Positions 29,840 to 41,489 of a DNA stretch of 64,000 nucleotides are shown here, in pieces (the stretch's first letter is position 1; each line of letters opens with the position of its first letter). The notes under the pieces were generated by a model, which was not told the DNA's origin, ran no database searches, and worked only from the letters and a program-made list of their open reading frames with translations. The stretch is from positions 2,094,386-2,158,385 of the forward strand of contig OX638335.1 in assembly GCA_951812785.1 (NCBI GenBank), in the 5' to 3' direction. The position numbers were made by a program, and so were the translations under genes. This DNA comes from an uncultured Gammaproteobacteria bacterium (GTDB lineage: Bacteria; Pseudomonadota; Gammaproteobacteria; UBA4575).

Positions 29840-31330
29840 ATGAATCATAATCTCCGTTCAAATATTGTTGCTTTATTTTTCCTCGGCATTTCATCTGGGC
29901 TACCCATATTATTAGTCTTTGGCACGCTGTCTGTCTGGCTAAGAGAGGCAGGGATTGAGAGAGCCACGATTGGTTTTCTAAGTTGGGCAGGACTTTCCTA
30001 TGGGTTTAAATTCATTTGGGCACCGATTGTTGATAGTCTAAGTATTCCCCTATTAACACAACAATTTGGCCGACGGCGTTCTTGGATGCTTATTTCACAA
30101 GCCACTGTAATAACCGCACTAGTATGGATGTCGTTATGGGACCCACAACAAACTCATTTGAATTTTATGTTACTCGCTGCCGGTGCTGTGTTACTTGGTT
30201 TTGCCTCTGCTACGCAAGATATTGTTATCGATGCTTATAGAATTGATATTGCTCCGGATGATCAACAAGCATTACTAGCGGGTGTTGCTATTGCTGGTTA
30301 TCGTATCGGAATGTTATTCGCAGGTGCTGGCGCATTAGAAATAAGCGCATGGATTAGCGAAGAAAATAGTTATGACTTTCACTCTTGGCAATTTGCTTAC
30401 TTATGTATGGCGGGTTTTATGGTCATAGGTGTTGTGACGACATTACTTATAAAAGAGCCACTGATAGAAATCTCTCGAACACCCATCAATAGTCAATTAC
30501 GATTATTTTTACACTTTCTATTGATAGTCTCTGTCTTTGTTTTTAGTTTTATTATCTTTGCCAATGTACTCAGTTATTTCAAATCTGATATCACTTTTAT
30601 TAATCTTTTAATTTCAGCTGTAAGGCTGGCATTATCTATTCTTGTTGCTGTCGTCGCTGGAAACACGTTAAGTAATTTAGGCCTGTTAAGTAAGCAAGAA
30701 TTCCGTGAAGTTTACATTTCACCCTTTGTAGATTTTTTTAACCGCTATGGAAAACTAGCTTTATGGTTGTTGCTCGTAATATGCCTCTATAGAACTTCAG
30801 ATATAGTCATGGGGGTAATGGCAAAAGTGTTTTATACAGACATGGGTTATAGCAAAATCCAAATTAGTCGTATTAGTTTTATATTTGGCACCATCGTGAG
30901 TTTAATTGGTGGCGTATTTGGGGGTCTATTAGCTATTCGTTACGGTGTCATCAAGATATTATTTATAGGCGCAATCGTAGCTGCTTTATCAAACCTGATG
31001 TTTATTTATCTAGCAAACTTACCTGCCCCTTCGCCCATTGCTTTAGGTTTTGCCATCATCGGTGACAATCTATCTGGTGGATTAGCTGGCGGTGCAGCAG
31101 TAGCATTTTTATCAACATTAGTATCTAAACAATTTAGTGCCACTCAATATGCAGCTTTTAGTTCTATTACGCTTTTATTCCCTAAGTTATTAGCTGGTTA
31201 TTCAGGGCAAATTGTTGATCATGCCGGTTATCAGTCTTTTTTCTTAATCACTGCACTTATGGGTATACCCGTAATACTTTTAATTCTATTAATTTGGAAA
31301 CCTTATTTAAAATTAATGTCTACTAAATAA
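29840..31330 (+). CDS. AmpG-like major facilitator permease
   Basis: 496 residues with about 12-14 hydrophobic spans. The N-terminal block ISSGLPILLVFGTLSVWLRE and FIWAPIVDSL followed by FGRRRSWM are hallmarks of the AmpG family, as are FASATQDIVIDAYRID and the YRIGML region. AmpG imports anhydro-muropeptides for peptidoglycan recycling; the substrate here is inferred from family only. It lies 17 bases after the exonuclease gene and may be co-transcribed with it. Confidence 0.85.
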   Translation: MNHNLRSNIVALFFLGISSGLPILLVFGTLSVWLREAGIERATIGFLSWAGLSYGFKFIWAPIVDSLSIPLLTQQFGRRRSWMLISQATVITALVWMSLWDPQQTHLNFMLLAAGAVLLGFASATQDIVIDAYRIDIAPDDQQALLAGVAIAGYRIGMLFAGAGALEISAWISEENSYDFHSWQFAYLCMAGFMVIGVVTTLLIKEPLIEISRTPINSQLRLFLHFLLIVSVFVFSFIIFANVLSYFKSDITFINLLISAVRLALSILVAVVAGNTLSNLGLLSKQEFREVYISPFVDFFNRYGKLALWLLLVICLYRTSDIVMGVMAKVFYTDMGYSKIQISRISFIFGTIVSLIGGVFGGLLAIRYGVIKILFIGAIVAALSNLMFIYLANLPAPSPIALGFAIIGDNLSGGLAGGAAVAFLSTLVSKQFSATQYAAFSSITLLFPKLLAGYSGQIVDHAGYQSFFLITALMGIPVILLILLIWKPYLKLMSTK

Positions 31331-31382
31331 GTATAATCTTTATTACTGTAAAGAATTTTTAGCCATCAACCTAGGTGAACCT

Positions 31383-32119
31383 ATGACTCATACACTCAAA
31401 ATCTCATTAATATTGACTAGCATAGTTTGTGTAATATTATTAAGTCCTCTACAAGCTGGCTGGTTTGATAAAATCAAAGAAGTCATTAATACCGGCAGTA
31501 ACTCATCAAGCTCGTCACTGTCAGACAATGAAATTGCTGGCGCCTTTAAAGATGCTCTAAGCATTAGCTCAGAAAATGTTGTAAGTCAACTTAGTGCTCC
31601 TGGAGGCTTCAATTCAGATTCTAATATTCATATCCCCCTACCTGAATCTTTACAAACTGTTCAGAAAGCTATGAATAAATTTGGTATGGGTAGCTCTTTA
31701 AATAGTCTTGAAAATAAGCTTAATCAAGCAGCAGAAATAGCAACTAAAAAAGCTAAACCTCTATTTTTAATGCTATTAAGGAACTGACTTGGAGCGATGT
31801 TAAAACTATTCTAAATGGTCCTGATAATGCAGCAACACAATACTTCAAAGGTAAGATGTCTTCACCATTATCAGCAGAGATGAAACCAATAGTGGATAGC
31901 AGCTTAAACCAGATGGGCGCTATAAAAAGTTATAACAACACTAATGGTAAATATAAATCTTTACCATTAGTTCCAGATGTCAAGGCGAATTTAAGCCAAC
32001 ATGTATTAAATAAAGGGATTGATGGAATATTTTATTATTTAGCCATCGAAGAAAAAGAGATGCGTGGGAACCCCGCCAAAAGAACAACTGAGTTACTCAA
32101 AAAAGTTTTTGCGCAATAG
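31383..32119 (+). pseudogene. DUF4197 exported protein, one-base frameshift
   Basis: The first frame has a signal peptide (MTHTLKISLILTSIVCVILL) and a DUF4197-like start (GWFDKIKEVI, EIAGAFKDALSISSENVVSQL) and ends abnormally at 31787. Adding one base in the TTTTTAA run near 31770 gives LNAIKELTWSDVKTILNGP, DNAATQYFKGKMSSPL and the rest of the family to 32119 (GIFYYLAIEEKEMRGNPAKR). The protein is thus complete apart from one missing base, which could be a real mutation or a sequencing error in a homopolymer. DUF4197 function is unknown; members are periplasmic. Confidence 0.82.
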
Positions 32120-32120
32120 C

Positions 32121-32708
32121 TTAAGGATCAATTTTTATTGGGGTCCCGTCTTGCACGAGATCCCATACTTCTATCATATCTTGATTTTCTAAGGCTATAC
32201 AACCTTCAGTCCAATCCTCTTTACTAAAGGTTAGTTTTATTCTTTCTGCCCAGTTGCTTGGTTGGCCGTGAATCATTATGGCACCACCCGGATCAACTCC
32301 CGCTTCTTTAGCTGATCTTGTCTGCACAACATTTGGATACGACACGTGGATAGAACGGAAAAATTTACTGCCTGGATTACGCCAATCAAGTATATACAGG
32401 CCTTCTGGTGTTCTAGAATCACCCTCTTCCTGCTTTTGTCCATCAGGTTGTTTACCCAGTGCAATTTTATAAGACCTCACAACTTGATCTTCAGAATAGA
32501 GATATAACTTACGCTCCCTCTTTTTTACTAATACGTAGTCTATGAGGCCATCAAACTTAGTAGCCTTTTTGGTAATATTTATCCTTGGCTTAGCTTGAAT
32601 TTTAGTTTGCACTGATTCCAATAATAATGGTGTGCCAATATCGGCACCAATGGGTACAGACATTGAAAATATTAAACTAAGCATTATCCCTAAGTATATT
32701 ATTTGCAT
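32121..32708 (-). CDS. L,D-transpeptidase (YkuD domain), exported
   Basis: 195 residues with an N-terminal signal segment (MQIIYLGIMLSLIFSMSVP). The YkuD catalytic domain covers about residues 58-193: YVLVKKRERKLYLYS, DSRTPEGLYILDWRN, the catalytic His in IMIHGQPSNW and the nucleophile in DWTEGCIALENQDM. Such enzymes form 3-3 cross-links in peptidoglycan or anchor proteins to it. Convergent with the DUF4197 gene with 1 base between them, so the two transcripts would overlap. Confidence 0.92.
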   Translation of the reverse strand: MQIIYLGIMLSLIFSMSVPIGADIGTPLLLESVQTKIQAKPRINITKKATKFDGLIDYVLVKKRERKLYLYSEDQVVRSYKIALGKQPDGQKQEEGDSRTPEGLYILDWRNPGSKFFRSIHVSYPNVVQTRSAKEAGVDPGGAIMIHGQPSNWAERIKLTFSKEDWTEGCIALENQDMIEVWDLVQDGTPIKIDP

Positions 32709-32750
32709 AAAGACAACGGCATTCCCTGTAATTCGCTACCCACAAATAGA

Positions 32751-33389
32751 TTAAGGTTGACTGCGTTTACTCTTAATCCATTTAAGTATGGGTTCCCACT
32801 GCTCTCGGTCAACTGCCGTGGCTGCAGGCCCCATTTCAAATATCCCTAGTCCTCTTTCTGCCGCACGCACATAATTCTGATTATCACGTAGCATAGTTAG
32901 GTAAGGTATTTTTTGCTTACTTAAAAATTCATCTAGCTCCCAGGCAATGTTGGTGATTTCCCTAGCTCGGTTAGCCACTATAGCCACTTTTGCCTTCTTT
33001 TGAGAAACAGGTGCAGATTTTTTAAGCTCAGCTAAAAATTGCGTCGCAGCACGCATATCTATAGGTGATGGAAGAACCGGAACCAAGATTGTTTGTGCTT
33101 TTTTAACAAATTTTGTTAGCTCAGCGCCGTGTACAGCTGCTGGGACATCCAGAATGGCAATATCAGTTTTTCTTTGTGGTTTTTCAGCATTTCGCTTAAA
33201 GCCGGCTATTCCCTGTATCGGCTGCTTTGCCGAGGATCTTACAGATAACCAATCGAGGCTGCTGCCCCGTGGATCATAATCAACAATAGTGACTTTTTTA
33301 TTTTGAGACGCAAAATAGCTAGCTAGATTAGTAGCAATGGTGGTCTTACCCGAACCGCCTTTGGCGTTGATTATCATGATATGACGCAT
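32751..33389 (-). CDS. orphan ParA/MinD-family ATPase
   Basis: 212 residues. The deviant Walker A motif is NAKGGSGKTTIATNLA near the N-terminus; switch motifs VDYDPRGSSLDWL and DIAILDVPAA follow. No ParB-like gene is adjacent, and a complete chromosomal parAB pair is present at 47116-48796, so this is not the origin-segregation ParA. Orphan ParA proteins of this size position plasmids or intracellular assemblies; its cargo is unknown. Same strand as the L,D-transpeptidase, 42 bases upstream of it. Confidence 0.88.
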   Translation of the reverse strand: MRHIMIINAKGGSGKTTIATNLASYFASQNKKVTIVDYDPRGSSLDWLSVRSSAKQPIQGIAGFKRNAEKPQRKTDIAILDVPAAVHGAELTKFVKKAQTILVPVLPSPIDMRAATQFLAELKKSAPVSQKKAKVAIVANRAREITNIAWELDEFLSKQKIPYLTMLRDNQNYVRAAERGLGIFEMGPAATAVDREQWEPILKWIKSKRSQP

Positions 33390-33473
33390 GTTTCCCCCTA
33401 GTGTAGGTGGTGCTTATAAAATCAATCCGTGATTCTGAACTATGCGCAGGGAAGTCTCAAGTTGTCGATTTGT

Positions 33474-34241
33474 TTATTGACTAAATTCGGCTACAACGGG
33501 AGTATGATCTGAAGGTCGTTCCCAGCTACGCGGTGTTTTATCAATAATGCTGCTTTTACATTTTTCATTAAGTATTTTACTTGCCAAGATGAGATCGATC
33601 CTCAAGCCATGATTGCGGCGAAACCCACCACCACGATAGTCCCACCAACTAAATAATTTTTCTTCTTGTTCAAATTGACGAAAGGTATCTGCCAATCCAA
33701 GCGATAACATGTTTTCATAAGCTTGTCGCTCCTCATCGCTGCATAAAATTTTATCTTTCCACCTATCAGGGTCGTGAACATCGCGATCATCTGGTGCAAT
33801 ATTAAAATCACCTAACACAACGACTTTCTTGTAAGTCTTCATCTCTTTCTTTATATGTGCCGTAACTTTGTCTATCCAATTCAGTTTATAAGCAAATTTT
33901 TCACTGCCAACCTCTGAACCATTAACCACATATAAATTAATAATCCGTACATCACCCACTGTTGCAATTATAATTCTACGCTGTGGGTCATCTAGATTCT
34001 CTATATCAGTAATTAAATCTTGTGGTTTTATTTTCGCAAGAATCGCTACACCGTTATAGGTTTTTTGGCCAGAGAACACAACCTGATATCCGGCCGCTTC
34101 AATATCCTCTTGAGGAAATTCAGGATCTTGGGTTTTTGTCTCTTGCAGTGCAAGAACATCAACCTTTGTTTCATCTAGCCACTCTAGCACTTGTGGTAAA
34201 CGTACGCGTAATGAATTGACATTCCAACTAGCTATTTTCAT
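33474..34241 (-). CDS. exodeoxyribonuclease III (copy 2)
   Basis: 255 residues. The endonuclease/exonuclease/phosphatase catalytic residues are visible: WNVNSLRVR, ALQETKTQDPEFP, GVAILAK, VLGDFNIAPDDRDVHDP and RPSDHTPVVAEF. The DFNIAP-type active site and LRIDLIL before the terminal SDH resemble the XthA type. It is the second exonuclease III-family gene in the window, and the two differ in most motifs. It ends 84 bases from the orphan ParA gene. Confidence 0.93.
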   Translation of the reverse strand: MKIASWNVNSLRVRLPQVLEWLDETKVDVLALQETKTQDPEFPQEDIEAAGYQVVFSGQKTYNGVAILAKIKPQDLITDIENLDDPQRRIIIATVGDVRIINLYVVNGSEVGSEKFAYKLNWIDKVTAHIKKEMKTYKKVVVLGDFNIAPDDRDVHDPDRWKDKILCSDEERQAYENMLSLGLADTFRQFEQEEKLFSWWDYRGGGFRRNHGLRIDLILASKILNEKCKSSIIDKTPRSWERPSDHTPVVAEFSQ

Positions 34242-34396
34242 AAATTAATGTGCTATCGATATTCTCACAGAGGAAAACAAAAAGGATAATCAAATTTAAA
34301 TTGTTTTTTTCAGCAAACCCATATTTTGCTAGCTCGCTACTTGATATGTCACCGGTTTATAAGCTGCTAATTATGTATTGTCTCCAGAACCTTTAA

Positions 34397-36820
<2,424 letters not shown>

Positions 36821-36843
36821 TTATCTAATTAGTGAAAGCATGA

Positions 36844-37914
36844 TTATACCACCGATGAAACACTGCCATGTTTCACGTGGAACCATTTTACCTCTTTATT
36901 TATACATTTCATGGAGTCTCTAGATACAGCAGAAATTATCACTTGAGAGTCCAATTCACCTAAAATCTCTATAGCTACTTCCCGACGTTTACTATCAAGT
37001 TCCGCTGGAAGCTCATCAAACAGATAAATAGATGATTTATTGTATTGCTGCTTTAATAATTTTGCTTGTGCCAGCTTTAATGCAATAGCCAACACCTTTT
37101 GCTGCCCTCTAGAACTTATCTTAGAAAACTCTTTCCCCTGCCAACTTATCTTTAAATCGCCTCTATGTGGGCCATTTTGAGTCGAAACAGGCAATTCACT
37201 TGATTCCAGTTCGATATCTAATAACTCACCTAAACTAAAGTCTTGATTCCATCCTGGCGAATAAGTTAGTTCTATGTTCTCCATAAAACCAAATCTAAGC
37301 AGAACCTCTTTCACATAAGGTGCAATCTCTTTACTGTATTTTGCTAATGACTGCCTAATTACTTCTCCATTTTGAGACAAATTCTGGTGCCAATAGCGTG
37401 CATCCCTGATATTTCTAGTTTTTAAGCAGCTATTTCTTTGCTTTAGCATCCTTAAATACTCAGACCAGGCCCGAGCAAAACTTAGTTCCACGTGGAACAT
37501 TCCCCAATTCAAGAATTTTCTTCTTTCAGCTGGACCGCCAGTAATTAACAGGTATGATTCAGGATGGATATCAAGAACAGGCAGATTTAAAGCTAAATCA
37601 GACCATTTATTAACTTTTTCTTGATTAATATGTAATTCTTTTGATCCAAGGCTAATTTGTACGCCTAACTGGGTAACACCAGACTGATTAAATACTTGCC
37701 CAAATAGAATTAACTCGGATTTTCCTGTACTTACAATATTACTAGTTTTACTGGTGCGGAAGCTTTTACCACAACTTAGAACGTTGATCCCTTCTAAGAT
37801 GCTTGTCTTACCTACACCGTTATCACCAAAGAGAACATTTATACCGGATGAAAATTTTAACTCACACTGAATAAATGATCGCAGTCCCTGCGCCTGCAAT
37901 TGCTGCAACCACAT
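36844..37914 (-). CDS. recF: DNA replication/repair protein RecF
   Basis: 356 residues. SMC-like ATPase that helps load RecA at single-strand gaps. The Walker A FGDNGVGKTSILEG (about residues 30-37), the ABC-type signature SSRGQQKVLAIALKLAQ and Walker B YLFDELPAELD are in order. It is co-directional with dnaN and gyrB, and 17 bases separate it from dnaN. Two parS-like sequences lie inside the coding region (36869-36884 and 37484-37499), so it also carries the partition sites read by ParB. Confidence 0.97.
   Translation of the reverse strand: MWLQQLQAQGLRSFIQCELKFSSGINVLFGDNGVGKTSILEGINVLSCGKSFRTSKTSNIVSTGKSELILFGQVFNQSGVTQLGVQISLGSKELHINQEKVNKWSDLALNLPVLDIHPESYLLITGGPAERRKFLNWGMFHVELSFARAWSEYLRMLKQRNSCLKTRNIRDARYWHQNLSQNGEVIRQSLAKYSKEIAPYVKEVLLRFGFMENIELTYSPGWNQDFSLGELLDIELESSELPVSTQNGPHRGDLKISWQGKEFSKISSRGQQKVLAIALKLAQAKLLKQQYNKSSIYLFDELPAELDSKRREVAIEILGELDSQVIISAVSRDSMKCINKEVKWFHVKHGSVSSVV
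36869..36884. other. parS-like partition site 1 (inside the recF 3' end)
   Basis: TGTTTCACGTGGAACC matches the bacterial parS consensus TGTTNCACGTGNAACA at all but the final base. ParB, encoded at 47909-48796, would bind it. Confidence 0.8.
37484..37499. other. parS-like partition site 2 (inside recF)
   Basis: AGTTCCACGTGGAACA contains a perfect 14-bp palindrome and matches the parS consensus except for the first base. It is 615 bp from site 1. Two sites close together fit a ParB loading cluster near the origin. Confidence 0.78.
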
Positions 37915-37931
37915 TTAAGACCAAAACCACA

Positions 37932-39026
37932 CTAGAGCCGCATTGGCATTACAACATACTTGCGATTTTCCATTTCTGGACAAACAATAAGTAAGCTACT
38001 GTTGGTATCTTGGAGATAGAAGTGCACTTCATTAGATTTAATCGTATTAAGCACATCAACTAAATAGTTAACATTAAAGCCAATTTCCAACTCAGGACCG
38101 CTATAAGATATATCGAGTTCTTCTTCAGCCTCTTCCTGTTCAGGATTATGTGCTTGAATTTTAAGAAGATTCTCACTAAATCCTAAACACACACCACGGT
38201 ATTTTTCATTGCTTAAAATAGATGCCCGCATTAAACATGAACGCAGAATTTCACGCTCAATAGAAGCAATATATTGATGACCTTCAGGAACGACACGTTG
38301 GTAATCAGGAAATTTGCCGTCGATTAATTTAGTAACAAAACGAATATCGCCAAAATTAGCCTGCAGATGATTCTGACTAAAGGCTAAATCTACATTTCCG
38401 TTAGACGCAGATAAAATACGCATAAATTCCTGAACCGCTTTTTTAGGAACTATCACTTGTCGGTCAGGGACTGAACTATCCAAATTTGTCTCTGCCATCG
38501 ATAAACGATGGCCATCTGTGGCAACTGTTCTTAACTTTCCACCTTCGGCCTCCATCATCAAGCCATTTAAATAATAACGCACATCTTGTTGTGCCATAGC
38601 AAATGAAGTGTCTTCAATCAATGAGTGCAACTGGTGTTTATCGATTGCAATAGTCTGATCCACTGCAATTTCATCAACTAAAGGAAATTCATTAGCAGCA
38701 AGTGTCGCTAAAGAAAAGCGGCTTTTTGCTGATTTAATTTCTACTTTTTCTCCGCTGCATGAAAATTGAATATCGCTACCTTCTTGCAATGACTTACATA
38801 TATCTAATAATTTGCGGCCAGGAATAGTAATTGAACCACCCTCTGGATTGATATCAATTGTCGCAGAAACTTCTAACTCTAAATCTGTTGCTGTAATAAC
38901 TAAATGACCATTTACATTTCTAAGCAAAAAATTAGAAAGGATGGGCATTGTTTGTCTACGTTCAACTGCACCTACAATAAGTTGTACTGGTTTAAGTAGC
39001 TCTTCTCTTTGAATACTAAACTTCAT
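37932..39026 (-). CDS. dnaN: DNA polymerase III beta subunit (sliding clamp)
   Basis: 364 residues, the expected clamp length. Three repeated clamp domains are visible; the protein starts MKFSIQREELLKPVQLIVGA and ends with the C-terminal MPMRL, the conserved hydrophobic-cleft tail. Landmarks include TATDLELEVSA, GRKLLDICKSL, TDGHRLSMAE and FPDYQRVVP. It tethers polymerase III and many repair proteins to DNA. It lies downstream of dnaA across a 215-base AT-rich gap that contains DnaA boxes. Confidence 0.99.
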   Translation of the reverse strand: MKFSIQREELLKPVQLIVGAVERRQTMPILSNFLLRNVNGHLVITATDLELEVSATIDINPEGGSITIPGRKLLDICKSLQEGSDIQFSCSGEKVEIKSAKSRFSLATLAANEFPLVDEIAVDQTIAIDKHQLHSLIEDTSFAMAQQDVRYYLNGLMMEAEGGKLRTVATDGHRLSMAETNLDSSVPDRQVIVPKKAVQEFMRILSASNGNVDLAFSQNHLQANFGDIRFVTKLIDGKFPDYQRVVPEGHQYIASIEREILRSCLMRASILSNEKYRGVCLGFSENLLKIQAHNPEQEEAEEELDISYSGPELEIGFNVNYLVDVLNTIKSNEVHFYLQDTNSSLLIVCPEMENRKYVVMPMRL

Positions 39027-39241
39027 ATGGATGATAATAATATTTTTTTGATATAGTAAGATTACTATTATTATAGAGATTATTTTCTGTGGATATCACA
39101 AATTTACGCTTTAAAAACAAGGCTTTATACAAAGTATAAATTGTGTGTATCTATTTGGTTATCGACTATAACTTAGTATAAATTAAATTTTAAATTGGAA
39201 AAATAAAGTTATCCAATGTATATGAATAACTTATCCACAAG
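39027..39241. other. dnaA-dnaN intergenic region, candidate oriC / DnaA-box cluster
   Basis: An AT-rich 215-bp gap. A perfect DnaA box TTATCCACA lies at 39231-39239, a relaxed box TTATCCAAT at 39209-39217, and an inverted near-match TGTGGATAT at 39088-39096. The 39050-39090 stretch is rich in TTATTATTA-type sequence and could unwind. The replication genes diverge nearby (rpmH side plus, dnaN side minus), as expected at an origin. The boxes could instead serve only dnaA autoregulation. Confidence 0.6.
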
Positions 39242-40582
39242 TTAGGTGCTAAGTATACGCAATAGATTCACATAGTCGTCATTTATTTTAAAGTCACTTT
39301 GTCTCAATTCTTTAATTTTACGGCATGCATGAAGTACGGTTGTGTGGTCTCGACCGCCAAAAGCTTCGCCTATTTCCGGCAAGCTGTGATTAGTTACTTG
39401 TTTTGCTAAAGACATTGCAATCTGTCTTGGTCTTGTTATTGATCGAGTACGCCGTACCGAATTCAAGTCTGATATGCGAATTTTATAATATTCAGCCACA
39501 GTTTTTTGTATGTTTTCTATAGTGACTAACTTTTCTTGCAGAGTAATTAAGTCATGCAAAGCTTCTTTGGCAAATTCTAGTGTGATTGTTTCACCAGTAA
39601 ATTGAGAGTTGGCTAATACGCGGCGTAAAGCACCTTCTAACTCTCTGATATTTGAGCGAAGACGTTTCGCGATAAAAAATGCCACATCATGAGGAAGATC
39701 CACCTTAACCGCTTCAGCCTTACTTTGTATGATGGCAACACGCGTCTCTAATTCAGGTGGCTCAATGGCCTGGGTTAGTCCCCAGCCAAAACGAGATTTC
39801 AGACGTTCTTCTAGTCCCTCTAACTCTTTTGGGTAACGATCGCAGGTCATTATAATTTGCTGCTGTCCTTCCAGTAATGCATTAAAAGTGTGGAAAAACT
39901 CCTCTTGAGAGCGCTCTTTGCCTGCGAAAAATTGTATATCATCTATTAAAAGTACATCTACTGAACGATAATGTCGCTTAAATTCGTCGATTGAGTTATG
40001 TTGCAACGCCTTTACCATATCTTGCACAAATCGTTCAGAGTGCAGATAAACAACCTTAGCCAGCGGATTTAGCGCTAAAATTTGGTTGCCTATAGCATGC
40101 ATTAAATGGGTTTTACCCAAACCAACACCGCCGTACAACAATAATGGGTTGTAGGCTTGGCCAGGATGGTTAGCAACTTGCACAGAAGCCGCTTTAGCAA
40201 GCTCGTTAGATTTACCTTCGACAAAACTATCAAAGGTAAAATCTTGATTTAGGTTGTGCGTATAAGCTTTACTGCTAGGTGCCGCTGGTGGCTGGGTCGA
40301 TATCTTCTGTATGCTTGGGGGAGCAGCTACGGCGTTTCGGCTACCAACACTGATAATGACCTTCGTTATATCCGAATCTTTTCCAATGGACTCCACTAGC
40401 TGGCTAATTCTCTCTAAATAATGATCATTGACCCAATCCAACACAAATCGATTGGGAGCTAATAACGTGAGTACTTGGCCTTGTTCCTGAGGCTGTAAGG
40501 GACGGATCCAGGTATTAAGCAACTGTTCTGATAACTCAGACTCAAGCTGATGTACACATGAATTCCAGAGGAGACTTGTCAT
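39242..40582 (-). CDS. dnaA: chromosomal replication initiator protein DnaA
   Basis: 446 residues with the four DnaA regions. An N-terminal domain I ([19 protein letters not shown]) and a variable linker (about 100-140) come first. The AAA+ domain has Walker [17 protein letters not shown] and Walker [18 protein letters not shown]. The C-terminal domain IV has the DNA-binding signature [15 protein letters not shown]. It opens oriC to start replication. It is divergent from rpmH and followed by dnaN, so the replication and translation units share this junction. Confidence 0.99.
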   Translation of the reverse strand: MTSLLWNSCVHQLESELSEQLLNTWIRPLQPQEQGQVLTLLAPNRFVLDWVNDHYLERISQLVESIGKDSDITKVIISVGSRNAVAAPPSIQKISTQPPAAPSSKAYTHNLNQDFTFDSFVEGKSNELAKAASVQVANHPGQAYNPLLLYGGVGLGKTHLMHAIGNQILALNPLAKVVYLHSERFVQDMVKALQHNSIDEFKRHYRSVDVLLIDDIQFFAGKERSQEEFFHTFNALLEGQQQIIMTCDRYPKELEGLEERLKSRFGWGLTQAIEPPELETRVAIIQSKAEAVKVDLPHDVAFFIAKRLRSNIRELEGALRRVLANSQFTGETITLEFAKEALHDLITLQEKLVTIENIQKTVAEYYKIRISDLNSVRRTRSITRPRQIAMSLAKQVTNHSLPEIGEAFGGRDHTTVLHACRKIKELRQSDFKINDDYVNLLRILST

Positions 40583-40684
40583 TATTTTAAGTTGATATGG
40601 GTTTATGTTTTTATAATAATCCAGCGCAAAGCTAGACTAATCATTATAATGTCCTATCTGGCGACGGAAACAGTATTATAATCG

Positions 40685-40713
40685 TTGACAAAATAGCATC
40701 TGGCAATTAATGT
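40685..40713 (+). promoter_or_regulatory. candidate sigma-70 promoter for rpmH-rnpA
   Basis: TTGACA (40685-40690) and TAATGT (40708-40713) are separated by exactly 17 bases and lie about 45 bases upstream of the rpmH start. The -35 box is perfect. Confidence 0.6.
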
Positions 40714-40756
40714 TCGCACCCCCTCAATATATAATCATCAGAATCGGGTATTTGCA

Positions 40757-40891
40757 GTGAAAAGGACGTTTCAACCAAGTAATTTGCGTCGTGCACGTAC
40801 GCATGGATTTAGAGCACGAATGAAAACTCGTGGTGGCCGTGCGGTTATTAGAGCACGTAGAGAAAAAGGAAGAGCCCAACTCTGTCCATAA
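40757..40891 (+). CDS. rpmH: 50S ribosomal protein L34
   Basis: 44 residues from a GTG start, beginning [20 protein letters not shown]. This is the normal length and has the characteristic Arg/Lys-rich composition ([17 protein letters not shown]). A basic, mostly helical protein of the large subunit. The tail ends AQLCP, slightly different from the usual LSA or VSK ending. It is always next to rnpA beside the origin, as here; rnpA starts 4 bases downstream. Confidence 0.96.
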   Translation: MKRTFQPSNLRRARTHGFRARMKTRGGRAVIRARREKGRAQLCP

Positions 40892-40894
40892 CGG

Positions 40895-41260
40895 TTGCTT
40901 ATTAAACCTCAGTCTAATCGTTTCTCTAAGCAGGACCGCTTGTTATCTTCGAAAGATTTTCAAGAGGTATTTGCTAAGCCAATAAAATCAGCTGATTCAG
41001 CCTACACGATACTCGCAAGACCTAATCAATTATCTGGTCCTAGATTAGGTGTAATAGTAAGCAAGAAAAATATTCCCAAATCTGTCGGTAGAAACCGTTT
41101 AAAGCGAATCGTTCGGGAAAGTTTCCGTACCCATAAACATATTATTAACGGTTTTGATGTGGTGGTAATATGCAGGAAAAATTGTGTGAATATACTAAAC
41201 CGGTCGCTTTCTAAGAAATTGCAGAAACACTGGAAGTTTTTAAATACATATGCCGAATAA
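40895..41260 (+). CDS. rnpA: ribonuclease P protein component
   Basis: 121 residues from a TTG start ([20 protein letters not shown]). It helps the RNase P RNA cut the 5' leaders off tRNA precursors. The conserved RNR-like motif is present as [16 protein letters not shown], with LGVIVSKKN before it. It overlaps yidD by 11 bases, giving translational coupling in the rpmH-rnpA-yidD-yidC unit. Confidence 0.94.
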   Translation: MLIKPQSNRFSKQDRLLSSKDFQEVFAKPIKSADSAYTILARPNQLSGPRLGVIVSKKNIPKSVGRNRLKRIVRESFRTHKHIINGFDVVVICRKNCVNILNRSLSKKLQKHWKFLNTYAE

Positions 41261-41489
41261 AATTTTTATTGCGATAATCCGTTTTTATCAGCTGTGTATA
41301 AGTCCTATGTTAGGGCCACACTGCCGATTTTCGCCAACCTGTTCCCAATATGCTTTAGAAGCCATTAATACCTATGGAGCAGTGAAAGGTTTGTATCTCA
41401 CCGTTAAAAGAATATCAAAATGTCATCCTTTCCACTCAGGCGGTCATGATCCTGTGCCGGAAAACTCTTGGATAAAAACTAATGGATAA
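41250..41489 (+). CDS. yidD: membrane protein insertion efficiency factor YidD
   Basis: 79 residues. The family motif [17 protein letters not shown] and [12 protein letters not shown] are clear. YidD is a small, membrane-associated helper for YidC-dependent insertion. It overlaps rnpA by 11 bases at the start and yidC by 8 bases at the end, so the three are tightly coupled. Confidence 0.95.
   Translation: MPNKIFIAIIRFYQLCISPMLGPHCRFSPTCSQYALEAINTYGAVKGLYLTVKRISKCHPFHSGGHDPVPENSWIKTNG

Noticed and set aside
31337..31360. Terminator after the AmpG-like gene
   Set aside because: Only a 6-bp AT-rich stem (TCTTTA/TAAAGA) before a short T-run, too weak to claim.
40583..40756. dnaA-rpmH gap as oriC
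   Set aside because: No TTATNCACA-type box was found; it holds promoters only, as far as can be seen.
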